In this document: piece after piece, positions 1 to 8,337 of the stretch | Numbering within the stretch: position 1 is the first letter of the stretch | How the letters are laid out: the number at the start of each line of letters is the position of its first letter | Program-made: the position numbers and the translations under genes | The notes under the pieces: model-generated | Databases searched by the model: none | Told to the model about the DNA's origin: nothing | What the model saw: only the letters and a program-made list of their open reading frames with translations | Assembly (NCBI GenBank): GCA_964486725.1 | Contig: CAZAOK010000041.1 | Coordinates: 1-31,435 of the forward strand | Direction: 5' to 3' | DNA: 31,435 bases | Origin: M55B154 sp964486725 | GTDB taxonomy: Bacteria; Spirochaetota; UBA4802; UB4802

Positions 1-183
1 ATTGATAGAATTCACCTTCGTCAGGTTATCAAAGATATTACAAAATTCCATGACAGTTATATAGAGTTTGATAAAGAGAAAAAGAAGGCAATTATGCATT
101 TGCGATTAAAAAAAGATGAACCAATGAAAAAGCGGGTTTACAAGTTTAAAGATAGGAAATTCATTTTTATTGAAGATAAATAA
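1..183 (+). CDS. C-terminal end of an unidentified protein (partial)
   Basis: An open frame runs from the first base of the window to a TAA at 181-183, giving the last 60 residues of a protein whose start lies outside. The tail is strongly basic, with Lys/Arg-rich stretches such as DKEKKKA and KKRVYKFKDRKF, and ends IFIEDK. I do not recognise a family. A nucleic-acid-binding role would fit the charge but is only a guess. The frame is real-looking because it ends just before the promoter of the next operon. It is followed by about 55 bp of AT-rich sequence with no clear terminator hairpin. Confidence 0.6.
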   Translation: MDRIHLRQVIKDITKFHDSYIEFDKEKKKAIMHLRLKKDEPMKKRVYKFKDRKFIFIEDK

Positions 184-237
184 GGTTACCCCTCTGTTCC
201 TGTTGTGAGCTATTTTAGCATAGAAAATTAAAAAATA

Positions 238-264
238 TTGACACCCTATCAAATAGGGTATTAT
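238..264 (+). promoter_or_regulatory. Promoter of the higBA-like operon, probably leaderless
   Basis: A perfect -35 TTGACA lies at 238-243 and a near-consensus -10 TATTAT at 259-264, spaced 15 bp. Transcription would begin around 270-272, almost at the ATG at 273. There is no Shine-Dalgarno sequence before that ATG, so the toxin mRNA may be leaderless or nearly so. Confidence 0.6.
243..259. promoter_or_regulatory. Inverted-repeat operator between -35 and -10
   Basis: ACCCTAT (243-249) and ATAGGGT (253-259) form a perfect 7-bp inverted repeat around CAA. It overlaps the end of the -35 box and the first base of the -10 box. This is the expected place for an autoregulatory operator bound by the HTH antitoxin encoded downstream. 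Binding is inferred from position and symmetry. Confidence 0.6.
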
Positions 265-272
265 CTTGTTAC

Positions 273-620
273 ATGGAACGAGAATTCATCAGCCTGGAAA
301 TATTCAATAAGCTCTGGGAGGGACTTGGGTTAAATGATACTGACCTGAAGATGCTACAGGAATACCTTTGTATTTATCCTGATGCAGGCAACGTTATAAA
401 GGGTACTGGCGGTGTGCGAAAGTTACGCTGGTCACTCAAAGACAAGGGAAAGAGAGGTGGAGTCAGGGTACTGTATATTGATTTTGTCATATATGAAAAG
501 ATATACCTGTTAACCGTATACCCAAAAAGCAGAAAAGACGATATAAGCGAAAAAGAGAAAAAGGCAATACGTTCGCTGGTGAATGATCTCAGGGATGAAT
601 TGAGGAGAAAAAAACAATGA
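273..620 (+). CDS. higB: HigB-type (RelE superfamily) toxin
   Basis: The 115-residue product matches the HigB2-like branch of the RelE/ParE toxin superfamily, which are ribosome-dependent mRNA interferases. The hallmark is the central stretch with GTGGVRKLRW, then KGKRGGVRVLYI, then LLTVYPKS, followed by the helical tail EKEKKAIRSLVNDLRDEL. Length is normal for the family and nothing is missing. The start at 273 is chosen because the family begins with a short FI(E)LxIF-like strand and helix, and because the promoter ends just upstream. Its stop overlaps the start of the antitoxin gene by 4 bp (ATGA). The toxin-first order is typical of higBA. The function is inferred from family motifs and pairing. 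Confidence 0.88.
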   Translation: MEREFISLEIFNKLWEGLGLNDTDLKMLQEYLCIYPDAGNVIKGTGGVRKLRWSLKDKGKRGGVRVLYIDFVIYEKIYLLTVYPKSRKDDISEKEKKAIRSLVNDLRDELRRKKQ

Positions 621-958
621 GTAAGAAATATACAGGATTAAGTACCGGTGAGGAATTGATAACTGCCCTTGAGCAGGCGGTAGATTATGAAAAAGGGAAA
701 AAAGTAAAGGGAGTAACCCGGTATAAAATAAAGGTAAAACCATTACCCCATTATAAAGGTAAAAGTATTCGTTCAATACGGGAAAGGCTTGGATTAACAC
801 AGGCAACATTTGCGTTTATTATGGGTGTATCCATCAAAACAGTAGAAGCATGGGAATCAGGTAGAAACGAACCACAGGGTCCGGCACAGAGAATTCTTTA
901 TTTACTTGATAATGATAATACATTGCTGGAAAAGTATGATCTTGTTTCAGAAGCGTAA
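617..958 (+). CDS. higA: HigA-type antitoxin, XRE-family HTH
   Basis: The 113-residue protein has a C-terminal helix-turn-helix at about residues 50-100: the stretch around SIRERLGLTQATFAFIMGVS, then KTVEAWESGRNEPQGPAQRIL. This is the standard Cro/C1-type DNA-binding fold of HigA antitoxins. The N-terminal half (residues 1-45) should cover the toxin. A good Shine-Dalgarno AGGAG at 603-607 precedes the ATG, and the 4-bp overlap with higB suggests translational coupling. It most likely represses its own promoter through the inverted repeat at 243-259. Assignment to the HigBA group rather than another RelE/XRE pair rests on the partner. Confidence 0.88.
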   Translation: MSKKYTGLSTGEELITALEQAVDYEKGKKVKGVTRYKIKVKPLPHYKGKSIRSIRERLGLTQATFAFIMGVSIKTVEAWESGRNEPQGPAQRILYLLDNDNTLLEKYDLVSEA

Positions 959-1104
959 TATTTCCATCACCTATCCTCCCTTATCAGCGACACCACCGTC
1001 GCCAACACAGTGATGAGTCATCCTCATTCTCGGTTCTTTTCTCAAAATGACACTCGACTATACAGGTAATCAATAGATTGATTCAACCGAAATGCCCTCA
1101 AACC

Positions 1105-1354
1105 ATCCGCCGAAGGCGGATACCATACAAGGTCGACTGTTCGAGACGACTTCCACGAAGTGGAGGAGTCGAGTTTCGACCGAAAACAGGCGTGGGGATG
1201 ATGGAGCGCGAGGAAGAAGGGGATCTGCCGCTCAAACGCCGCGGGGCTGTCGCGCGAAACTCCTCGGGCCCTGCTGCGCAGGATCCCTCGTCGAACAAGT
1301 CGCGCGCAGCGGTCACCGATCGGCGCCGAGGTGAGGTGTCCGCCTGCGGCGGAC
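1105..1354. repeat. GC-rich, hairpin-rich non-coding island (candidate dispersed repeat or structured RNA)
   Basis: Inside a 486-bp gap (959-1444) that otherwise looks empty, about 250 bp are much richer in GC than the flanks. The island is bounded by two short hairpins of the same design: ATCCGCC-GAA-GGCGGAT (1105-1121) and GTCCGCC-TGC-GGCGGAC (1338-1354). Between them GGTCGA (1131-1136) pairs with TCGACC (1176-1181) around an inner stem of CGACT/AGTCG and TCCAC/GTGGA with a GAA loop. Frames are open on both strands, but their products are rich in Arg, Ser and Pro without domain character. That is what GC-rich non-coding DNA gives. A mobile repeat or a structured RNA is more plausible than a gene. 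959-1104 and 1355-1444 hold nothing I can support. Confidence 0.5.
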
Positions 1355-1360
1355 GGTTTT
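1338..1360 (+). terminator. Terminator-like hairpin
   Basis: GTCCGCC-TGC-GGCGGAC (7-bp perfect stem) is followed by GG and a short TTTT run at 1357-1360. It could terminate plus-strand transcription coming from the island. The T-run is short, so the call is weak. Confidence 0.3.
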
Positions 1361-1444
1361 AAGGTCATGTTGCAAAGAATATACATACAGGGTACCATAA
1401 TTTCCCTGAAGTTGCTCTCATTCTTATACCTCGTAAAAATAACT

Positions 1445-1846
1445 TCAGTACACATCAACCAGCTCTATTACACGATCAAGACTAATACCTTCCCTGAAAT
1501 TAAGCGGATTGTTATTAAAATACTCCACAAGTTCTTCAGCACTGAACAGGTCATATTCAAGCTTCCTGTATTGTATATCGATGACATCAGGATGCAGACG
1601 ATCAAGACCATATCTGAGAATGTCCGCTACACAATCTTGTGACGGTTTAAAGGAAATAAAAAGGTCTACATCATGCGGGTTGGGTTCGTCGGTAATAAAG
1701 CTGCCGAATATAAGTACTACCAGTTCATCAACCTGCTGGCGGATATAGGAAAGTTCCTGTTCAAGTTTCTGGATCAATTCACTCCGCCAGTCATTGAACC
1801 CGTATCTTTGCCTCAGCTGGATGATGTCCATTTTTTCAATATTCAT
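1445..1846 (-). CDS. Nucleotidyltransferase-fold protein (MNT-like)
   Basis: The 133-residue product carries the polymerase-beta nucleotidyltransferase signature GSF (residues 48-50) followed by HDVDLF with the metal-binding Asp59 and Asp61. This is the minimal-nucleotidyltransferase layout, with a helical N-terminus (QKLEQELSYIRQQVDELVVLIF). Such proteins often act as AMPylating antitoxins of HEPN toxins, but no HEPN partner is adjacent, so the role is open. I use the ATG at 1846. An in-frame TTG at 1849 is one codon upstream, and neither has a clear Shine-Dalgarno sequence. The gene stands alone on the minus strand, divergent from the chemotaxis receptor. Confidence 0.7.
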   Translation of the reverse strand: MNIEKMDIIQLRQRYGFNDWRSELIQKLEQELSYIRQQVDELVVLIFGSFITDEPNPHDVDLFISFKPSQDCVADILRYGLDRLHPDVIDIQYRKLEYDLFSAEELVEYFNNNPLNFREGISLDRVIELVDVY

Positions 1847-1902
1847 CAATATAAGACTAATAGGTTTTCCATAATTAGTAAAGTATGTTGTATAATTTTG
1901 TG

Positions 1903-1930
1903 TTTACATTTTAATAAGTATATTTATACT
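1903..1930 (+). promoter_or_regulatory. Candidate promoter of the chemotaxis receptor gene
   Basis: TTTACA (1903-1908) and TATACT (1925-1930), spaced 16 bp, resemble a housekeeping sigma promoter. A Shine-Dalgarno GAGGGA (1944-1949) lies between it and the ATG at 1959. Confidence 0.45.
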
Positions 1931-1958
1931 CACCATAAAACATGAGGGAGATACGTGT

Positions 1959-3506
1959 ATGGGATTTAAAAGTTTTTTTCTGTCAAAATATGAAAACCGC
2001 TCATACCTTGAAAAGCAAAAGGCAAGTGTAGTTGTATTATTATCCTTTGTGTTGGCAATCGGGTTGATTGGTATTATATACTCCGTGGCCATATTGCAGA
2101 ATAAAGGATTCGGCAATATCTCTGTAGTCGCAATAATGATAACGCAGGTAATACTTGTATTCGCGATTTTTTTAACAAAAACCGGTAAAGTATCAATTGC
2201 CGCGCATTTTATGCTCATCCCAATGTTCGCAAGTATATGGCTTGTGCTTTTCAAAAAATCACTGAGTGATGATATTATAACTTCTATCAATACAATAGTA
2301 TACATATTTCCCCTTATTGTTGTGGGAACCATTATCTCTAACAGGATTTCTGTTATCCTATACACTATCGGAAACGCTGTTTTGCTTACAATTTTCAGTT
2401 TATACGTAAAGGCACAGGGCGTTATGGATTTTAATCAGTCCGTAGATTATCTCCTGGATGGAATGATCGCCATAGTAGTACTTGGGGTAAGCTGTTATGT
2501 TTTTCTCAATATCAGTAAAAACTCTCAGAAGTTAATTGAAGATACTCTTGCAGATGTACGAAAACAGGGTGATAATATTAAAGGTATATTGAGCAGAACC
2601 AGCGAGGTTGCATCAAAACTGGCCGCGACTACTGATGAAATGGCACGCACAACCGAATCATTTTCAGAGAATACACAGACACAGGCAGCCTCCATCGAGG
2701 AGATAACTTCCACCGCTGAAGAGGTAACCGCCAGTGGTGACAGCATGCATACCATGGCGGGTACACAGGTTGACCTCATAGAAAACGTAAATAGAGAAAT
2801 GCAGAAATTGCATGATATAGTTTCCAGGTCAGGAAAAAGTATTGAAGAAGCAATGGTAATCAGGGATGACCTGAACCAGTTCGTCAACAGGTCAAAAACA
2901 GAAATTAAGAATACACTGGATGTAATGTCAACAGCAACGAACAAGTTTAAAAATGTTCAGGAAACCGTTAATATAATTGAAGATATTTCTGATCAGATAA
3001 ACCTGCTTTCACTGAACGCAGCTATTGAGGCTGCCAGGGCTGGTGAGTTTGGTCGTGGATTTGCGGTTGTTGCCGACGAGATCGGGAAACTTGCTGAAAA
3101 TACGTCTGTAAACGTGAAGTCAATCAATGATATGTTCAATTCAAGTAACCAGGAAATATCCCGGGCATACGGACAGCTTGAAATATTCATAGAATCACTT
3201 AACCAGATGGTTACCTATATTGAGTCACTCAGTTCAAAAATAGACAGCGTTGTTGAATATTCGAGAGAAGACCTTGCCCTTAATGTAAATGTACGAAAAG
3301 CCCTGGAAAACGTAGTTCTTGAGTCTAATAATATTCTTAACGCCACAAGGGAACAGAAAAACGCCCTCGATGAAGTAGTAAAAAGTATTTCCACAATAAA
3401 CGATACAACTCAACAAATCGCAAGCGGATCACAACAATTGTCCGGCACTTCAAAAGAGATAGCATCCTCCGCCCAGGACCTGATGAATCTTGCTGTAACA
3501 GAATAA
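1959..3506 (+). CDS. Methyl-accepting chemotaxis protein with a multi-pass membrane sensor
   Basis: The 515-residue protein begins with about six hydrophobic segments between residues 23 and 185 (for example VVVLLSFVLAIGLIGIIYSV) and no sizeable periplasmic sensor domain. A long coiled-coil MCP signalling domain follows from about residue 210 to the end. The hairpin tip that contacts CheA and CheW is clear at about 346-382 (INLLSLNAAIEAARAGE, then GFAVVADEIGKLAE). The receptor should report on a membrane-dissolved ligand or the state of the membrane rather than a periplasmic solute; that is an inference from topology. The start is supported by GAGGGA at 1944-1949. An MFS transporter gene follows 6 bp downstream, suggesting co-transcription. 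Confidence 0.93.
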   Translation: MGFKSFFLSKYENRSYLEKQKASVVVLLSFVLAIGLIGIIYSVAILQNKGFGNISVVAIMITQVILVFAIFLTKTGKVSIAAHFMLIPMFASIWLVLFKKSLSDDIITSINTIVYIFPLIVVGTIISNRISVILYTIGNAVLLTIFSLYVKAQGVMDFNQSVDYLLDGMIAIVVLGVSCYVFLNISKNSQKLIEDTLADVRKQGDNIKGILSRTSEVASKLAATTDEMARTTESFSENTQTQAASIEEITSTAEEVTASGDSMHTMAGTQVDLIENVNREMQKLHDIVSRSGKSIEEAMVIRDDLNQFVNRSKTEIKNTLDVMSTATNKFKNVQETVNIIEDISDQINLLSLNAAIEAARAGEFGRGFAVVADEIGKLAENTSVNVKSINDMFNSSNQEISRAYGQLEIFIESLNQMVTYIESLSSKIDSVVEYSREDLALNVNVRKALENVVLESNNILNATREQKNALDEVVKSISTINDTTQQIASGSQQLSGTSKEIASSAQDLMNLAVTE

Positions 3507-3512
3507 AGTTGA

Positions 3513-4640
3513 ATGGAGAAGACCCTTCGTAATCCCATGTTCAGGTACCTCATGGTACTCACCATCGCTTCAGTTGTTGGATTACAGGGATGGCGTACAC
3601 TGTTCAATAACTTTGCAGTTGAACAGGCTTACCTGGAAGGCTTCCATATCGGTATTATTCAGGGAATACGTGAAGTACCCGGTTTTCTTACACTGCTCGC
3701 AATATATGTGATGCTCATCATCAGGGAGCATCGGCTTTCAGCTATTTCAGTACTCATCCTTGCCGCAGGGGTCACCTGTACCGGGTTTTTCCCAAATTTT
3801 GCCGGCCTGATCGTGACAACACTTGTTATGAGTTTCGGATTTCATTATTATGAAACTACCAACCAGTCGCTGACGCTTCAGTATTTTGACAAGGCAACGT
3901 CCCCGTGGGTTTTTGGCAAATTAAAGAGCCTGTCATCTGCCGCTAATATCGGGATAGGATTGACCATATTATTGATGAGCAACTTCATGAGCTATACACA
4001 GATGTATGTACTGATCGGTGTCACGGTTGCCGCTGCCGGGATCTGGGCCCTGCGGGAAGATCCCACCAGCGTTGATATCGTTCCTCAGCATAAAAAGATG
4101 ATATTCCGTAAGAAGTACTGGCTCTTCTATCTTCTCACTTTTCTGGCAGGCGCCCGCAGGCAGATATTCGTGGCATTCGCAGTATTTCTCATGGTGAAGG
4201 TATTCAAGTATTCAATACAAATGGTCACAATTCTTTTTGTTGTAAATAACGTTGTAAATTATTTCCTGGCGCCAATGATTGGTAAGGCCATAATACATTT
4301 TGGTGAACGAAAGGTGCTGAGTCTTGAATACTTCAGCCTTGTGTTTATCTTCATTGCATATGCATTTACCGATTCTGCCATCGCTGTAGGCATACTTTAC
4401 GTATTGGACCATGTCTTTTTTAATTTCGCAATAGCTATACGTACCTTCTTTCAGAAGATCGCTGATCCAGCTGATATCGCCCCAAGCATGGCGGTTGGTT
4501 TTACCATAAACCACATTGCCGCGGTGGCGATTCCCGCTTTCGGGGGACTCCTGTGGATGGTGGATTACAAGATCCCCTTTATCGCGGGTGCATGTCTCAG
4601 CACTTTATCGCTGGTTGCCGTACAGCGTATTAAAGTGTAA
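3513..4640 (+). CDS. MFS-type transporter
   Basis: The 375-residue protein is hydrophobic throughout, with about 11-12 predicted transmembrane helices, and shows the looser features of the major facilitator superfamily. These include a polar central loop near residues 178-205 (REDPTSVDIVPQHKKMIFRKKYW) that splits two six-helix halves. The classic MFS loop 2-3 motif is weak, and I cannot name a substrate. Only 6 bp separate it from the chemoreceptor gene and there is no Shine-Dalgarno sequence, so translation may depend on coupling. Its 3' end overlaps the convergent GH31 gene by 11 bp. A link between the receptor and this transporter's substrate is possible but unproven. Confidence 0.8.
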   Translation: MEKTLRNPMFRYLMVLTIASVVGLQGWRTLFNNFAVEQAYLEGFHIGIIQGIREVPGFLTLLAIYVMLIIREHRLSAISVLILAAGVTCTGFFPNFAGLIVTTLVMSFGFHYYETTNQSLTLQYFDKATSPWVFGKLKSLSSAANIGIGLTILLMSNFMSYTQMYVLIGVTVAAAGIWALREDPTSVDIVPQHKKMIFRKKYWLFYLLTFLAGARRQIFVAFAVFLMVKVFKYSIQMVTILFVVNNVVNYFLAPMIGKAIIHFGERKVLSLEYFSLVFIFIAYAFTDSAIAVGILYVLDHVFFNFAIAIRTFFQKIADPADIAPSMAVGFTINHIAAVAIPAFGGLLWMVDYKIPFIAGACLSTLSLVAVQRIKV

Positions 4641-7137
4641 CCTGTATGCCGCTCCTGATCTTCCCGATAGCGGTTCGTGGCCCGTCCTTTGTGATCACAA
4701 TAACCTGTACCTTCCTGTCCGGCAGTATCATGCTGCCGCTGCGCGACCCGATGCGAACGGTGGTGATCCCGTTTTCGGTGCTGGCAGTGTACACTGTCTT
4801 TCGGAACCTGCCGTTCATGTACGCGTACCCGTCCCCCTCGTCCTCGTAAAGGGTGCCGCTTGCCGTGCCCTTGTCATCAGGACAAACAAGAAGGGTAAGG
4901 GGCGAAAAGGAATTCTCTTCGGTGCTCTGTACCACCCGTCCAAGGGGAATGATACTGCCGCCCCTGATTTTCATTACAGGCTGATCAGGGTCAACGGAAG
5001 GGTCTTCACCAACCAGGGTGAATTCACGCCATATCCCGTCGGGAAGATGGTAATTATGATCACCATCTTCACTAAGCCGCGGAATCACCAGCAGGTCAGT
5101 TCCAAGAAGAAAGGCGTGGTCCTCGTCGCGAAGTTCAGTGTTCTCCGGGTTGGCGAAGAAAACGGGCCGCATAACGGGAAGACCCGTTTTGGATGATTCG
5201 TGAAACAGGGTGTATATGTAGGGAAGCAGGCGGTAACGCCGCTGCAGGGCGGTTCGGCAGCTGTCTTCAACCTCTTTGCCGAACGCCCACGGTTCATGCG
5301 GTATGGTGCGGCTTGAGGTATGCCCTCGGCAGAATGGGAAGAAGGCGCCCACACCCATCCAGCGGGCGAAAAGCTCCCCGGTGGCGTTCTCGGCGAAACC
5401 GCCGATGTCAGGACCGCTGAAAGGCTGACCCGAAAGCCCCAGGTTGAGTATCATTGGCACAGAGAAGTAGAGGTGTTCCCAGTTGGACACGTTGTCTCCT
5501 GTCCACGTGGCAGCGTAGCGATGCCCCCCTATGTAATTGGCACGGGAGAGAACAAATGGCCGCCTGTTGGGCCTGGCGTCTTTCATGCCTTGCCGGGTGG
5601 CCTTCACCATCAACATTCCGTACACGTTATGGTACTGCACGTGTGGTCCAGGGGGAAGCATGCCCCCGCCGGCGTGGCGGTTATCGTCGGGCATGGTCTT
5701 ATCGGGCACACCGCTGATGGCAGGTTCGTTCATATCATTCCAGATGCCGTCCATTCCCTTTTCAAGGAAGGCTTTATACTTTGAGGCCCACCATTTTCGA
5801 GTTGAAGGACGGGTGAAGTCTGGAAAAGCGCACATGCCGGCATGCCACAGGCCGTGATACTCACTGCCGTCCGCGGTCTTAACCCAGTGATTGCCGGCAC
5901 TCCCTTCGTCGTACATGAAGTAGCCTTCTTCAGCCTTTATGCCCGGGTCAATGATCCACACAGACTTGAAGTTGATACCATGCAGATAATCGTTCAAGCC
6001 GGACGGGTCGGGAAAGCGTTCCGGGTGAAACGTAAATACCCTGTAGTCATTCATGTAATGTATATCCAGCCAGATCACGTCGCAGGGGATGTTCTTCTCC
6101 CTGAAGGTGGAGGCTATATCGCGCACCTGCTTGTCAGGGTAATAAGAATAGCGGCATTGATGATACCCAAGTGACCACCGTGGAGGGAGGGGCATGGTGC
6201 CGGTAAGGGATGCCAGCTTTTTCAATACCTGCTGAGGGCCTTTGCCTTCGATGATAATGACAGGGAATGGATGTCCCCTGGTCTTGAAACGGATTTTACC
6301 GTCGCAGTCAATGAGACAGCGGTAGGTGGTATCGGCAAGTATGCCGAAAGACGAGCCGTCCCCTCTTACCGCAAGCACCCACGGGTGTGATTGATACAGC
6401 TGAATGGAGTCATCGTCATAGGCGTAGGCGTCTGTATTATATGCCTGGGTGATCTTGCCATTGCGTAACAGGCTGCCTGCTGTTTCGCCTGTGCCGTAAA
6501 GGCTTGTCCCTTCGTCGATGGAGACCAGTACGGAATAATTATTTTTGGAGTATTTAAATTCCGGTATCACCTTCCAATCCTCAGGAAGTGGACCGATTAC
6601 GGTAACCGGTTTCTCAAAGGCAAGGGAAGGGGGGAGCTTTTCGGGGTCAACAGCATCGCCGTAAAAACGGGCTATATTATTACCCAGAGATTCTGAAATT
6701 GCGGCACAGTTGAACCCTCTTTGCTGGAATGACCTGTCCAGTTTCTTAACGATTACATGTTTACCGGATATCCTGAGATCACAACCTGTATTTACCAGGA
6801 GACCAGACATCATTCCATTCATTATAATGATTATGATTACGGCCAGTATATGATGAAATATCGATGGCAGCGAAGAAGATCGTGTATACCTGTCCAGTTT
6901 AATGTATTTATAAAGTACATACAGCAGGTATAAAAATATTATAAGGAAAAGAAAGAAAAAGATATGTATCCATGGAATAAATATCCATGTTACCTTCTGA
7001 ACAAATGCATTGATCTCTCCCCAGATGTGTCTCATGAGGAAGAGGACTACCAGGAAGATACATACATTTATTGTTGCCAGGAGGTACCCTGTAAAACCTC
7101 TCCGTAGAGAACTGGTATTTTGTTGTGGTGTTATCAT
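4630..7137 (-). CDS. Membrane-anchored GH31 alpha-glucosidase/alpha-xylosidase family enzyme
   Basis: The catalytic half is a typical GH31 barrel. WLDIHYMNDYRVFTFHPERF is followed by the nucleophile motif DGIWNDMNEPAI (Asp468) and by WTGDNVSNW with the likely acid/base Asp548. GH31 enzymes release alpha-linked glucose or xylose from oligosaccharides. Unusually, residues 1-115 hold three transmembrane helices (about 15-35, 48-78 and 92-115). The positive-inside rule (RR before helix 1, KYIKLDRYTR after helix 2) places the catalytic domain outside the cytoplasmic membrane. I choose the ATG at 7137 (835 residues) because GGAG sits 6 bp upstream. A TTG at 7173 would add 12 residues with no ribosome site. 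Substrate specificity cannot be read from the sequence. Confidence 0.92.
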   Translation of the reverse strand: MITPQQNTSSLRRGFTGYLLATINVCIFLVVLFLMRHIWGEINAFVQKVTWIFIPWIHIFFFLFLIIFLYLLYVLYKYIKLDRYTRSSSLPSIFHHILAVIIIIIMNGMMSGLLVNTGCDLRISGKHVIVKKLDRSFQQRGFNCAAISESLGNNIARFYGDAVDPEKLPPSLAFEKPVTVIGPLPEDWKVIPEFKYSKNNYSVLVSIDEGTSLYGTGETAGSLLRNGKITQAYNTDAYAYDDDSIQLYQSHPWVLAVRGDGSSFGILADTTYRCLIDCDGKIRFKTRGHPFPVIIIEGKGPQQVLKKLASLTGTMPLPPRWSLGYHQCRYSYYPDKQVRDIASTFREKNIPCDVIWLDIHYMNDYRVFTFHPERFPDPSGLNDYLHGINFKSVWIIDPGIKAEEGYFMYDEGSAGNHWVKTADGSEYHGLWHAGMCAFPDFTRPSTRKWWASKYKAFLEKGMDGIWNDMNEPAISGVPDKTMPDDNRHAGGGMLPPGPHVQYHNVYGMLMVKATRQGMKDARPNRRPFVLSRANYIGGHRYAATWTGDNVSNWEHLYFSVPMILNLGLSGQPFSGPDIGGFAENATGELFARWMGVGAFFPFCRGHTSSRTIPHEPWAFGKEVEDSCRTALQRRYRLLPYIYTLFHESSKTGLPVMRPVFFANPENTELRDEDHAFLLGTDLLVIPRLSEDGDHNYHLPDGIWREFTLVGEDPSVDPDQPVMKIRGGSIIPLGRVVQSTEENSFSPLTLLVCPDDKGTASGTLYEDEGDGYAYMNGRFRKTVYTASTENGITTVRIGSRSGSMILPDRKVQVIVITKDGPRTAIGKIRSGIQVTL

Positions 7138-7296
7138 ACAGAACTCCAGGTTATAGTGATATCTCAATTTCAATACAAAAACCGGTATTGTTCAAGGAAA
7201 ATATTTGCTTTCCAGTATATGCGCCGTGGAAATCCTGTTGACTTTCAGACATATGGTGCAAGTATTCGTACAAGATAATTTCAGGAAATTGTAAAC

Positions 7297-8316
7297 ATGA
7301 AAAGAATGGTGCTAATTGTTTTAATGGTTCTCGTAAGCGGCAACGCGCACGCAAAGATATCCCCACATGACAGGTACACCGAATTCTTTAATGAAGCAGC
7401 TCTGTTTCAAATGGACGTGACTTCAACACTTCATAATTACAGGTCAGAAGACTACATTTGGGATGGAGAAGATTTTTACATGCAGGGGTCATCCCCCGAA
7501 AGTGCTGCTTCTTTCCTAAGCCACCAGGTATCATGTGATGTACTGGGATTTGATACCTTCTCCGTTCTCCTTGGATACGCAACCACCCATTTAAACAAAA
7601 AAATGAAAGAACACCTGGACGTGACCATCAACCGTTATGATACGGCATTCATATATGATACCAGGCGTGAAGCAAACAACGTGTATGGTTTTTCAATTGA
7701 AGGAACATATATTGATTACAGGGTATCTGACATCGAGTATCACTATACTGATTCATACGATACTGCATTCGTTTACAGGGACCATCACAGGAAATACTAT
7801 ATACTGAATTTCATGTTATACTGGATCGGCCTTACGCAGAAAGATTTCAACGAGTATAAAAATTTTAGAATAGGACTTACAACATTTTACGGGGACGACA
7901 TGCTGTACCCGGTGGCCATGTATAAGAACTCAAACGTACGCATGGAGTTTCACAACCTCGATGCCTTATGCGGCGGGTTGATCGGCGGACTCACGTATAC
8001 CAGGGGCTATTCCAATGGATTCATGTGGCTGTGTGATCTCGACATTTCAATTGCACTGGGACGGGTATTTAACAGGGATAGAAGCATTAACAACGATATA
8101 GCCTATTTAAAAAGCCGATTTGAACCCGGCATCGGTTACACCACTGGCAGCCATTTCAGGATTTACAGCACATTCTTGATTGATTATTACAGCCTTGCAT
8201 TCATGCCAACGAATAAACCCAACAAAGCCGCCCCCAAAGTTGAGGGCGAAACAAACAAGCTGTCAACAGAACTGCTTGATCTCGGGTTGCGGCTGGGTGT
8301 CACAATAAGTATTTAA
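7297..8316 (+). CDS. Secreted hypothetical protein, probable outer-membrane beta-barrel
   Basis: The 339-residue protein has a clear signal peptide, with predicted cleavage after AHA (residue 19). The rest is rich in aromatic and alternating polar/non-polar residues (FNFMLYWIG, FRIGLTTFYGDD, GGLIGGLTYTRGY, FRIYSTFLIDYYSLAF) and ends in a strand-like LGLRLGVTISI. This is typical of outer-membrane barrels. No family was recognised. A Shine-Dalgarno AGGAA at 7283-7287 supports the start. The NfeD-like gene begins 21 bp downstream on the same strand, so the two probably share a transcript. The upstream 159 bp separate it from the divergent GH31 gene. Confidence 0.7.
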   Translation: MKRMVLIVLMVLVSGNAHAKISPHDRYTEFFNEAALFQMDVTSTLHNYRSEDYIWDGEDFYMQGSSPESAASFLSHQVSCDVLGFDTFSVLLGYATTHLNKKMKEHLDVTINRYDTAFIYDTRREANNVYGFSIEGTYIDYRVSDIEYHYTDSYDTAFVYRDHHRKYYILNFMLYWIGLTQKDFNEYKNFRIGLTTFYGDDMLYPVAMYKNSNVRMEFHNLDALCGGLIGGLTYTRGYSNGFMWLCDLDISIALGRVFNRDRSINNDIAYLKSRFEPGIGYTTGSHFRIYSTFLIDYYSLAFMPTNKPNKAAPKVEGETNKLSTELLDLGLRLGVTISI

Positions 8317-8337
8317 ATAGATAAAGGATTTACAGAA

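Noticed and set aside
1..183. Remnant transposase that could have mobilised the MITEs
   Set aside because: The 60 residues are basic but show no IS66 or other transposase motif, so there is no evidence for that link.
1042..1458. Long open frames on both strands in the GC-rich island
   Set aside because: Frames are open in several phases at once, products are low-complexity Arg/Ser/Pro-rich, they share no ribosome site, and they overlap hairpins. This is typical of GC-rich non-coding DNA.
4516..5857. Several plus-strand open frames opposite the GH31 gene
   Set aside because: They are antisense shadows of a gene with intact GH31 motifs and have no domain character or ribosome sites.
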